In this document: positions 40,430-48,138 of the stretch, in pieces
How positions within the stretch are numbered: position 1 is the first letter of the stretch
Layout: every line of letters begins with the position of its first letter
DNA from: Streptomyces fumanus
GTDB taxonomy: Bacteria; Actinomycetota; Actinomycetes; Streptomycetales; Streptomycetaceae
Length of the DNA: 64,000 nucleotides
Assembly: GCF_014655295.1 (NCBI RefSeq)
Contig: NZ_BNBI01000008.1
Span: forward strand, 124,001-188,000
Direction of reading: 5' to 3'
The notes under the pieces: model-generated
Told to the model about the DNA's origin: nothing
The model's database searches: none
Seen by the model: only the letters and a program-made list of their open reading frames with translations
Program-made: the position numbers and the translations under genes

Positions 40430-40698
40430 GACAGCGTGGACCGATGCGACCTGACCACCTCCGCCGCGGCTGCGTAACTTCTGAGTTCCATCACGTCGGA
40501 GCCGGTCAGATGCAGATCGAACTCCGCCTCCAGCGCGATGACGAGCTGGACATGGCCGAGCGAGTCCCAGTGGTCGTGCTCCCCGAAGACCAGCCCGGTC
40601 ACGTCGGTGTCCGGTGGCAGATCCAGTCCTTCCCGGAATGCCTCTGTCAGCCGACGGTCGAAATTGGATGCCGGTATTCCTCGTTCAGGCGAAGACAT
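40426..40698 (-). CDS. Acyl carrier protein
   Basis: 90 residues from an ATG at 40698 preceded by AAGGGG. A canonical carrier helix bundle: SNFDRRLTEAFREGLDLPPD, then the phosphopantetheine site with Ser46 in DHWDSLGHVQLVIALE, then FDLHLTGSDVMELRSYA. The Ser is preceded by Asp and followed by Leu, as in ACP/PCP domains. It is the first gene of the six-gene operon and overlaps the ligase gene by four bases. An ATG at 40719 is an alternative start. Confidence 0.88.
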   Translation of the reverse strand: MSSPERGIPASNFDRRLTEAFREGLDLPPDTDVTGLVFGEHDHWDSLGHVQLVIALEAEFDLHLTGSDVMELRSYAAAAEVVRSHRSTLS

Positions 40699-40743
40699 GA
40701 TGCCCCTTCTGCGAGTCATAGGCGGATTCCTTTGACCCGGCAA

Positions 40744-41092
40744 TCCCTGGGCCGACGCGGGGAACTTTCCGGAGCCCTTCGGAGTTGCCTTATTTTCGGC
40801 CTGCCCTGGAAACCCTGATCCAACCTAGGCACGGCACTGCGGGGAGTCAAGGGTCATTCACGGAAGCCGTTCGAGGCCAACCTCCGAGAGGGGTACCCGT
40901 TTTTGGACAGCCTCGCGGACAGTCATCGGGCTAACCAGGGAAGTTCCGGAGCCGGGGAGCGTCCCTTCCGGCGGAGAAACCCCGGTCCGCCTGGCACAAG
41001 CCCGGACTTCCGTACGCCTCGCGTAATTCGCCGAGGTGGAGCACCACCCCCCTCTCATTCGAAGACGTGGTACGCAGTGGATCACGCGGTCG
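40744..41092. other. Intergenic region between the MFS gene and the carrier-protein operon
   Basis: About 350 bases, both flanking genes on the minus strand. Apart from the promoter at 40822-40850 there is a lower-GC stretch (40860-41060) with no gene and no strong hairpin. Confidence 0.4.
40822..40850 (-). promoter_or_regulatory. Strong promoter of the carrier-protein operon
   Basis: Read on the minus strand, TTGACT (40850-40845) and TAGGTT (40827-40822) are separated by exactly 17 bases, close to the vegetative sigma consensus. The first start codon is about 125 bases downstream. Confidence 0.65.
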
Positions 41093-42376
41093 TCACCCGT
41101 CGGGGCGATGCGGCCGGGACGCGGCCGGCAGGCGGCCCTGCCCCTCCTTGGCATCCGCACTGGCCGGGGACCGGTCCGCGGCCAGCGACACCATGTAGGT
41201 GACCCCGCCCGCGGCGGCCGTGACGCCGCACACCACCAGGGTCGCGCTGGTGCCCATCCGCCCCGCCAGCGATGTCACCAGGAGGGCGCCCAGAGGTGTG
41301 GTGCCGGTGAACGCCATCGCGTAGAGGCTGCCGACGAGTCCGCGGCGCTCCTGGCTGACGCCGACGGCGAGCACCGCCTCCGAGGACGCGGTGAACATCA
41401 GCCGGCCGAACCCGCCGGCGAAGAGCAGGGCGAGCGTGACGGCCCACGAGTTCGTCAGCCCCAGGCCCAGGAAGGTCGCGCCGAACAGCAGGAGACCGAA
41501 GAACGCCGAGACGGACGGGCTGGTGCGGAGCCAGGCGCGTAGCGCGCCGCCGAGGAACGAGCCGATCCCGAACGCGATGTTGAACGCGGCCAGCGTCCTG
41601 GGGTCGTTCAGGTATTCCTCCTGGACCAGCAGGGGGATCATGGTCGCCACGTTGAAGGACACCAGGCTGACCGCTGCGAAGACGAGGAGGAGGTTGCGGA
41701 CCCGCGGCAGGCCCCAGATGTCCCTCAGGCCCTCGCGGAGCGTGCTCGGTCCCGCGATCCGCACCTCGTACCTGGGCCGGGGCAGCAGCAGCGCGGCGAA
41801 CACGAAGGTCGAGGCGTCGACGGCGAAGCAGAGTCCCGACGGACCCAGTGTCAGCACAGCGCTGGCGACAGCCGGGCCGGCGATCCGGCCCAGCGTGCTG
41901 GCGGAGTTGGTCGCCCCCGCGAATCTGGCCCGTAGCTCGTCCGGGACGATCGCCGCGACGTACGCCATCCGCCCGGCGTGCTCCAGCATGGCGAAGATCT
42001 GGCTCACCGAACCCACCACGATGAACGGCACCAGCACCAGCGATGCCGGCGTGAACGCCAGGCCGACCAGTGCCAGGGCCAGCACCGCCTGGGCGTAGTT
42101 CGCGATCTGCACCAATCGGCGCGGGTCCCTGCTGTCGACGTACTTCCCGATAGCCGGTCCCAGGAGCGCCGCCGGCGCGTACCGCGCGGCCATCAGAGCA
42201 CCCAGCGCCAGCGGTTCGTGAGTGCTCTCGAGCACGATCCAGCTCTGGGCCGTGACCGACAGGTACGTACCGCTTTGAGACAAGAACTCGCCCGACATGT
42301 AAGAAAGCGCCGGACGGCTCCACAGACTCAAGGCCGGGTCCCCCGCTCCACCACGCATGTTCCCCAGACCTATCAC
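41093..42376 (-). CDS. MFS transporter (EntS-like exporter) of the cluster
   Basis: 427 residues with about twelve helices and the first-loop motif IGKYVDSRDPRRLVQIANYA. SGTYLSVTAQSWIVLESTHEP near the N terminus and GATNSASTLGRIAGPAVAS in the middle are typical of the EntS/MFS_3 exporter branch, which often moves siderophores and other secondary metabolites. It lies between the two biosynthetic operons and is divergent from the cyclase gene, so it is the likely product exporter. The start read here is a GTG; an ATG six codons in (42358) is equally possible. Confidence 0.85.
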   Translation of the reverse strand: MIGLGNMRGGAGDPALSLWSRPALSYMSGEFLSQSGTYLSVTAQSWIVLESTHEPLALGALMAARYAPAALLGPAIGKYVDSRDPRRLVQIANYAQAVLALALVGLAFTPASLVLVPFIVVGSVSQIFAMLEHAGRMAYVAAIVPDELRARFAGATNSASTLGRIAGPAVASAVLTLGPSGLCFAVDASTFVFAALLLPRPRYEVRIAGPSTLREGLRDIWGLPRVRNLLLVFAAVSLVSFNVATMIPLLVQEEYLNDPRTLAAFNIAFGIGSFLGGALRAWLRTSPSVSAFFGLLLFGATFLGLGLTNSWAVTLALLFAGGFGRLMFTASSEAVLAVGVSQERRGLVGSLYAMAFTGTTPLGALLVTSLAGRMGTSATLVVCGVTAAAGGVTYMVSLAADRSPASADAKEGQGRLPAASRPHRPDG

Positions 42377-42801
42377 CTGGCTGCCCCGCTGTCCATGTAA
42401 TCAGCACGGACACCGCGCCGGGCCCAGTTCCGGCCAGTAACCGCCCGGGGCCGTGCCAGATTGCGGGCCATTTCGGCGCACTTTTCCCGCAGCGGTCCGT
42501 TGCGGGTTTCCTTGGCGCGGTCAATGTGGCCGAAAGACGCCCGATCACGTCTTGCGCGGCAAACGCTCGTCGGGTTACCTGGAAGACCAGTGATCTCGGA
42601 CACCTCGACGACAGGATCTCCAGGCGTTCGATGATCCCTTATTCCTGTGCTCGCGGATCGGTGCTGACTCCTATGCCGCGTGCCTGTTCACCGCGATCTG
42701 ATTGGCGCGTCCCGCCGAGCGGTGCATGAGAGCACCCCGAATTGTGGAACCCCTCGGCGGCCTTCGTACGACATGGATCGGTCAAAAAGAAGGAGCACGG
42801 C
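42377..42801. other. Divergent regulatory region between exporter and cyclase operon
   Basis: About 425 bases without a gene. No perfect -35/-10 pair stands out on the plus strand. The region should hold the promoters of both the exporter gene and the MIPS-TOPRIM operon. Confidence 0.4.
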
Positions 42802-43836
42802 ATGAGGCTGGCTGTCGCAGGCGTCGGCAACAATATTTCCGCCTTGGTCCAGGGCATCGGTTTCTACCGGCAGCTCGACGATGAGGAGGAGCTGCCCGGC
42901 ATCGCCCACCCCGTGCTCGGCGGACTGAGGGTGACGGACATCGACGTGGTCGCCGCGTTCGACGTCTCGGAGACCAAGGCCGGCCGGCCGCTGTCCGAGG
43001 CGATCTTCGCCGCACCGAACAACTACCCGGTGCTGGGTGCGCCGCAGATGACCGAGGACCCCGAGGTCCTGCCCGGCATCGCCGATCCGGACGACGAGCA
43101 GCAGCTCACCTCGGTGACGAAGATCCTGCGGGAACTGGACGTGGAGGTCCTCCTCTATTCGCTGCCGACGGGGCTGCCCGAGGTCGCCCGCGCCTACGGT
43201 CGTGCGGCCATCGCAGCGGGGGTCGCTGTCGTCAACTGCACGCCCGACCCGGTCGCGGGCCTGCCCGACCTGCAGGCCGAGGCGCGGGCTCAAGGCGTCC
43301 CGCTGGTCGGCGACGACCTGCAGAGCCACCTCGGCAGCTCCATAGTCCACGGGGCGCTGCTGGCCCTGCTGGAGGAGCGCGGCCTCACGCTCAGCGGCTC
43401 CTACCAGGTCAACATGGGCGGCAACGCCGACTTCGCCAACCTGCGCAAGCACGGCGCCAACAAGGAGGCGTCCAAACACCGGGCGCTGCGCCAGAAGGTC
43501 AGCCGCACCGACCGGGTGACCGTCATTCCCTCCGCCGGGTTCGTCTCACACCTGGGAGACCGGAAGGTGGCGCACCTGTCCATCGAGGCCCGCGGCTGGG
43601 CCGACATGCCGGTCAAGCTCGACGTCACGCTCCAGGTCCAGGACTCCAGCAACGCGGCCGGCGTGATCATCGACCTGATCCGGATCGCGGCGATCGCCCG
43701 ACGGCGCGGCGAAACCGGCTTCCCGGTGGCGGCGACGACGCTGCTCAAGTCGCCCGCCCTGGTGGAGGATCCGCTGCGCCAGGGCGACCACGCGTTGGAG
43801 CTGCTCGCGGTTCTGGCTGCCGAGAACGCGGACTAG
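42802..43836 (+). CDS. Myo-inositol-phosphate-synthase-like cyclase (MIPS/Ino1 family)
   Basis: 344 residues from an ATG with AAGGAG seven bases upstream. It aligns by eye with mycobacterial Ino1: VAGVGNNISALVQGIGFYRQ, DVVAAFDVSETKAGRPLSEA, VPLVGDDLQSHLGSSIVH, YQVNMGGNADFANL, LDVTLQVQDSSNAAGVIIDL and MKSP-like LLKSPALVED. Ino1 makes inositol-3-phosphate from glucose-6-phosphate with internal NAD chemistry, and the aristeromycin orthologue makes a five-membered cyclitol phosphate instead. Here the paralogue is about 20 residues shorter than Ino1 and heads an operon of oxidoreductases. A cyclitol product is inferred, ring size open. Confidence 0.85.
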   Translation: MRLAVAGVGNNISALVQGIGFYRQLDDEEELPGIAHPVLGGLRVTDIDVVAAFDVSETKAGRPLSEAIFAAPNNYPVLGAPQMTEDPEVLPGIADPDDEQQLTSVTKILRELDVEVLLYSLPTGLPEVARAYGRAAIAAGVAVVNCTPDPVAGLPDLQAEARAQGVPLVGDDLQSHLGSSIVHGALLALLEERGLTLSGSYQVNMGGNADFANLRKHGANKEASKHRALRQKVSRTDRVTVIPSAGFVSHLGDRKVAHLSIEARGWADMPVKLDVTLQVQDSSNAAGVIIDLIRIAAIARRRGETGFPVAATTLLKSPALVEDPLRQGDHALELLAVLAAENAD

Positions 43837-43845
43837 GGCGGACTC

Positions 43846-44454
43846 ATGAGTGATCTCGTCTCCGTCGACCTGCTGGCCAGGGTCAAGCACATCCCCGTCG
43901 AGGTACTGACCGGGTTCGGCCTGCGAGACATCCCCGGCGGAGGTGTCCGTATCGCATACCCGACGCCGGACGGTGGGCTCGGCCGGGCCAGGCATCGCTG
44001 GCAGATCACCGGCCTGACCGGGTCGACCTTCGAGGACTCCGATCGGCCCGTCCGCGCCTACTGGCGTCCGGAGAACCGGGAGTTCGCCGAGCGGCGCGGC
44101 ATCGTGCTGCTGGCCGAGGGGGAGTCGACCTGCTGGACCCTCTGGTACCAGGGGTTCGCGGCGGTGGGGTTCCCCGGTGCCGAGAACGTCGACTGCTTCG
44201 ACCGCGATCACCTCAGTCCGGCGAAAACGGCGGTGATCATCGCCGAGCGGGACGATCCGGACACCTACGCCGACGGCGTGGCGGACTTCGTCGAGCGTGT
44301 GCGCCGGCACCTGGACGCCTGCGGCTACCCGGGTGAGGTACGGCTACTGGACTTCGCACCGGTCGCGGAGGACGTCAACGCGCTCTACCGGAACGACCCG
44401 GCCGCATTCGAAAAGGCCCTCCTGAAGCTGGTCGCCGAAGCGCCACGACGGTGA
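43846..44454 (+). CDS. Stand-alone primase-like TOPRIM-domain protein
   Basis: 202 residues from an ATG nine bases after the cyclase gene. The first half resembles the N-terminal part of phage or plasmid-type primases after the zinc ribbon: VKHIPVEVLTGFGLRDIPGG then VRIAYPTPDGGLGRARHRW. The TOPRIM core follows: GIVLLAEGESTCWTLWYQG with the catalytic Glu, AVGFPGAENVDCF, and an acidic loop AERDDPDTYADG in place of DxD. It ends EDVNALYRNDPAAFEKALLKL, again primase-like. There is no zinc ribbon and no helicase. A primase-like protein inside a small-molecule operon is most unusual. Confidence 0.75.
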   Translation: MSDLVSVDLLARVKHIPVEVLTGFGLRDIPGGGVRIAYPTPDGGLGRARHRWQITGLTGSTFEDSDRPVRAYWRPENREFAERRGIVLLAEGESTCWTLWYQGFAAVGFPGAENVDCFDRDHLSPAKTAVIIAERDDPDTYADGVADFVERVRRHLDACGYPGEVRLLDFAPVAEDVNALYRNDPAAFEKALLKLVAEAPRR

Positions 44455-44482
44455 GCGGCACCCGAGAAACGAGGTGGCACAC

Positions 44483-45358
44483 ATGACCCCAACCCCGGCC
44501 CTCCGGGTGGCGGTGCTCGGCACCGGCACCCTGGGCGCGCCGATCGCCCGGAACGCCGGCGCGGCCGGCTGCACGGTCGCCGTGTGGAACAGAACCGCCG
44601 AGCGGGCCAAGCCTCTGGAGGCCCATGGCATCCGGGTGTGTTCCTCGGTGGCGGAAGCGGTGGCCGACGCCGACATAGCGGTGAGCGTGCTGTCGGACGG
44701 CCCCGCCGTCGACGCGGTGGCGCCCGGCCTCCTGGACGCGATGCGGCCCGGCGCCGTCTGGGTGCAGTCGAGCACCGTCGGCGTCACCGACACCGGCCGC
44801 TACGCCGAGCTGGCCGACGCCGCGGGCGTCGCCTTCGTCGACTCCCCGCTGCTGGGCACCCGAACCCCCGCCGAGAACGGCCAACTGGTGCTGCTGGCCT
44901 CCGGGGCGGACGAGGCGCTGGACTCCTGCGGGCCGTTCTTCGACGCGATCGGCAAGCAGACCCTGCGGGTCGGGACCGCAGGCGCCGGCACGCGCCTCAA
45001 GCTGGTGGTGAACACCTGGCTGCTCTCGCTCGTCGAGGTGCTGGCGGAGTCGGTGGCCTTCGCGAAGGCGATGGGCTTCGAGCCGGAGACCTTCTTCTCC
45101 ACCATCGAGCAGGGCGGTGTCAGCCTCCCCTACGTCCGGCTCAAGGGCGGTGCGATGGCGCGGGAGGAATTCCCGCCGGACTTCACCCTGCGGCTGGCCC
45201 ACAAGGACCTGCGGCTGGTGCTGGACGCCGCGGCCGGGGCCCGTCTGCCGGTGCCTGTCGTGGACACCGTGGTCCGCCAGTTCGAGCGTGCCATCGGGCT
45301 CGGGCACGGCGAGGCCGACTATGCCGCGACCTACCTGGCCACCCGGAGCGGTTCATGA
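44483..45358 (+). CDS. NAD(P)-dependent beta-hydroxyacid dehydrogenase-family oxidoreductase, copy 1
   Basis: 291 residues from an ATG with GAGGTGG six bases upstream. The Rossmann motif is VAVLGTGTLGAPIARNAGAA and NADP preference is hinted by WNRTAER. VQSSTVGVTDTGRYAELADA and DSPLLGTRTPAENGQL carry the substrate-binding part. The catalytic lysine lies in GAGTRLKLVVNTWLL. The family oxidises 3-hydroxyacids such as 3-hydroxyisobutyrate or reduces imines. It lacks the classic glycine run at the lysine and ends in a 4-base overlap with a second member. Confidence 0.85.
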   Translation: MTPTPALRVAVLGTGTLGAPIARNAGAAGCTVAVWNRTAERAKPLEAHGIRVCSSVAEAVADADIAVSVLSDGPAVDAVAPGLLDAMRPGAVWVQSSTVGVTDTGRYAELADAAGVAFVDSPLLGTRTPAENGQLVLLASGADEALDSCGPFFDAIGKQTLRVGTAGAGTRLKLVVNTWLLSLVEVLAESVAFAKAMGFEPETFFSTIEQGGVSLPYVRLKGGAMAREEFPPDFTLRLAHKDLRLVLDAAAGARLPVPVVDTVVRQFERAIGLGHGEADYAATYLATRSGS

Positions 45359-46248
45359 CCGCGACGATCGCCGTCGTCGGCCTCGGCCGTCTGGGCGCAA
45401 CCGTCGCGCGCCGCCTGGTCGAAGCGGGGCACCGGGTGAGCGGGTTCGATGTGTCGGCCGACGCCGCGGGCCACGCCCGCGGGCTGGGCGTGCAGGTCGC
45501 CGGGAGCTGTCCGGAGGCGCTCCGCGGGGCGGAAACCGTGATCACCGTCCTGCCCGACGCGGCGGTCGTGGAGGCGGCGGCTCCCGAGATCCTGGCGGCG
45601 GCAGAACCGGGCTCGTGCTGGCTGGAGATGAGCTCGTCGCACCCGGAGACCACCCGGGCACTGGCCGCCCGGGCGGCCGAGCACGGGATCGCGCTGCTGG
45701 ACATCCCGGTCGCCGGCGGGGTCGCGGGTGCCGAGAAGGGTGTTCTCACGGTGATGGCCGCCGGGCCCGCCGCGCTGGTCGAGCGGACCCGGCCCGTCCT
45801 GGAGGTGTTCGGACAGCGGATCATCCACATCTCCGAACGTCCGGGTGACGGCGATGTCGCGAAGACCATCAACAATCTGCTGGCCGCGGCGAACCTCGCC
45901 GCCGCCTCGGAGGGACTCGCGCTCGGCCTCGCGGCCGGGCTCGACGTGGACATCCTGCTCGACGTGCTGAACGCGAGCAGCGCGACGTCGTTCGCGACCA
46001 CCACGCAGATCCCCACGTTCGCACGCGCCGGTGAGTACTCCGCCCGGTTCACCATCGGCCAGTACGCCAAGGACGCCCGGGTCGCCCTGGACGTGGCGCA
46101 CCGCCACGGCATGGAACCGGCGATGCTGACCCGGGCCCATGACCTCTGGAACGCCCTCGCCGACGACGGGCACGCAGGGGAGGACTACACGCGGATCACG
46201 CCCCTGACAGCCGAAGCGAGTGGGGTCGAATGGCCGGAGCGTGGATGA
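45355..46248 (+). CDS. NAD(P)-dependent beta-hydroxyacid dehydrogenase-family oxidoreductase, copy 2
   Basis: 297 residues from an ATG overlapping copy 1 by four bases. The family motifs are clearer here: IAVVGLGRLGATVARRLVEA, LEMSSSHPETTRALA, LDIPVAGGVAGAEKGVLTVM with the DxPVSGG-like signature, and GDGDVAKTINNLLAAAN with catalytic Lys and Asn pair. FDVSAD at the end of strand two suggests NAD. The two adjacent, divergent copies may catalyse successive oxidations, or one may act as an imine reductase. Confidence 0.87.
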   Translation: MTATIAVVGLGRLGATVARRLVEAGHRVSGFDVSADAAGHARGLGVQVAGSCPEALRGAETVITVLPDAAVVEAAAPEILAAAEPGSCWLEMSSSHPETTRALAARAAEHGIALLDIPVAGGVAGAEKGVLTVMAAGPAALVERTRPVLEVFGQRIIHISERPGDGDVAKTINNLLAAANLAAASEGLALGLAAGLDVDILLDVLNASSATSFATTTQIPTFARAGEYSARFTIGQYAKDARVALDVAHRHGMEPAMLTRAHDLWNALADDGHAGEDYTRITPLTAEASGVEWPERG

Positions 46249-46258
46249 GGAGGAGTCG

Positions 46259-47005
46259 ATGAGCACAGGGATCGCCGTGGTCACGGGCGCGGCGCGGGGG
46301 ATCGGCGCGGCCACCGTGGACCGGCTGATGGAGGACGGCTACACGGTCGTCGGGATGGACGTGCTGCCGGCGGCCGAGCCCTCGCCCATGGCGGCGAAGT
46401 ACCCGGAGCGGTACCGCTACCGGGTCGCCGACGTCAGTGACGAGGCGGCCGTCGGCCAGGTCTTCGGCGACCTGGACCGGGTCGACCTCCTGGTGAACGT
46501 GGCCGGGACGGTGGTGGTCAAGCCGTTCCTGGACACGACCTGGGACGACTACCGCCGGGTCGTCGACGTCAATCTCGGCGGGACGATCCTCACCTGCCGT
46601 CACGCTGTACCGCTGATGCGGGACGGCGCCGTCATCGTCAACGTGGCCTCCGTCTCGGGCCACATCGGCCAGACCCAGCACGTCGTCTACGCGGCCAGCA
46701 AAGGCGCCGTGCTGTCGATGACCCGGGGTCTCGCCTGGGAACTGGCACCGCTGGGCATCCGGGTCAACAGCGTCTCGCCGGGCTCGGTCGACACGGCCAT
46801 GCTGCGGGAGGACATCGGCATCGAGGCGCGTCGGCTCGGGCTCCCGTTCGAGCAGGTGAAGGCCGAACGGGAGCGGGAGCAGGCGCTGGGCCGGTGGGCC
46901 AGGCCGGAGGAGATCGCCCACGCCATCGCCTTTCTCGCCTCCGACCGGTCGTCCTTCATCACCGGCACCGACTTGCTGGTCGACTCCGGGTGGGTGGCGA
47001 AGTGA
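46259..47005 (+). CDS. Short-chain dehydrogenase/reductase (SDR)
   Basis: 248 residues from an ATG preceded by GAGGAGGAG. A classical SDR: TGAARGIGAATVDRLMEDG nucleotide loop, NVAGTVVVKPFLD (NNAG-type motif, here NVAG), NVASVSGHIGQTQHVVYAASKGA with catalytic Ser, Tyr and Lys, and PGSVDTAMLRED. Sugar and polyol dehydrogenases are common in this class. It ends in a four-base overlap with the Gfo/Idh gene, so both belong to the cyclase operon and probably oxidise or reduce the same ring. Confidence 0.9.
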   Translation: MSTGIAVVTGAARGIGAATVDRLMEDGYTVVGMDVLPAAEPSPMAAKYPERYRYRVADVSDEAAVGQVFGDLDRVDLLVNVAGTVVVKPFLDTTWDDYRRVVDVNLGGTILTCRHAVPLMRDGAVIVNVASVSGHIGQTQHVVYAASKGAVLSMTRGLAWELAPLGIRVNSVSPGSVDTAMLREDIGIEARRLGLPFEQVKAEREREQALGRWARPEEIAHAIAFLASDRSSFITGTDLLVDSGWVAK

Positions 47006-48042
47006 GCGCGTCCAGCAGGCTCGGCATCGGTGTCATCGGGCTGGGCCGGGTCAGCCCGGCCCATCTGGAGGGGTACCTCGCACTGCCGGACGAGGCGTTC
47101 GTCGCCGCCGTGTGCGACATCGACAAGAAGAAGACCGCCGCGGTCTCCACGGAACTCGGCGTGCCGGGATTCACCGACTACCACGAGCTGTTGGCTCACC
47201 CCGAGGTGGACGCTGTCGTCGTCCTCCTCCCGCACCTGCTGCACCACACGGTGGTGACGGCGGCCGTGGCAGCGGGCCGGCACGTGACGGTCGAGAAGCC
47301 GCTGGCGGTGACCGAGGACCAGTGCCGGGAGCTGATCAGGGCCGCCCAGGACCGCGGGGTCGTACTCTCCGTGTCGGAGAACAGCCGTTTCGTCGCCGGC
47401 TACCTGCGGATCAAGGAGGAGCTCGACTCCGGCCGGATCGGCGGCATCCGGCTCGTCCGGGCGTTCATCTACGGATCGGCCGTCGCGGAGCTGGCCGATC
47501 CCGAGGAATCGTGGAAGCACGAGGAGTACGGCTTCGCGGCCGTCCTCGACGCCGCCACCCACTTCTTCTACGTGCTGCGGTGGATGTTCGAGCCAGTGGT
47601 GTCGGTCCAGGCGACCACCCGGCGCTGGTCGGTGGAGCACGGAGTCCCGGAGTCGGAAGTGGAGGACGGTGCGGTGGTGACCGGCCGCTTCGCGAACGGC
47701 GGGCACTTCTCCATCGAGGTCGCTCTGAACGTCGAGGTGCCATGGGGCGAGCGGTTCGAGGTGTACGGCGACCGCGGATCGATGGTGTGCGACCAACTGA
47801 CCGACCCCGTGGTGACCTTTCACCGGAACGCGGCCGACTTCGGGAGCCCGCTTCCCGGCGTCCCAGCCGATCCGCGCAACTGGCGCGCGGCGTCGATGCA
47901 CCGGGGGGCGGCCGACTTCGTCCGTGCGGTCCGCGGTGGGCACGCACCCGCCGTCACCGCCGAGGACGCGACCTACGCGGTGCGTCTGGCGGAGGCGGCG
48001 TACCGCTCGGTCCGGGCCGGCGGGATCGAGGTCGCCCTGTGA
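47002..48042 (+). CDS. Gfo/Idh/MocA-family oxidoreductase
   Basis: 346 residues from a GTG overlapping the SDR stop by four bases. The N-terminal Rossmann domain has IGVIGLGRVSPAHLEGYLAL and the catalytic Lys99 in HVTVEKPLAVTEDQC. The C-terminal alpha/beta domain has AAVLDAATHFFYVLRWMF with the catalytic histidine. This family includes inositol dehydrogenases and keto-sugar oxidoreductases. In this operon it could oxidise the cyclitol to a ketone for the DegT aminotransferase. It is the last gene before a convergent terminator. Confidence 0.9.
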   Translation: MSASSRLGIGVIGLGRVSPAHLEGYLALPDEAFVAAVCDIDKKKTAAVSTELGVPGFTDYHELLAHPEVDAVVVLLPHLLHHTVVTAAVAAGRHVTVEKPLAVTEDQCRELIRAAQDRGVVLSVSENSRFVAGYLRIKEELDSGRIGGIRLVRAFIYGSAVAELADPEESWKHEEYGFAAVLDAATHFFYVLRWMFEPVVSVQATTRRWSVEHGVPESEVEDGAVVTGRFANGGHFSIEVALNVEVPWGERFEVYGDRGSMVCDQLTDPVVTFHRNAADFGSPLPGVPADPRNWRAASMHRGAADFVRAVRGGHAPAVTAEDATYAVRLAEAAYRSVRAGGIEVAL

Positions 48043-48070
48043 CACGGTGACGGTCGGGTGACCGATCGCC

Positions 48071-48104
48071 GGGGCCGGCGGCCGCTCAGGGGGCCGTCGG
48101 TCCC
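48071..48104. terminator. Convergent hairpin between the Gfo/Idh and aldo/keto reductase genes
   Basis: GGGGCCGGCGGCC (48071-48083) can pair imperfectly with GGGCCGTCGGTCCC (48091-48104) around a seven-base loop, in the 96-base gap between the two stop codons. Confidence 0.5.
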
Positions 48105-48138
48105 GGCGCGTACGCGTTCCCGGCCGAGCGATGGTGGG

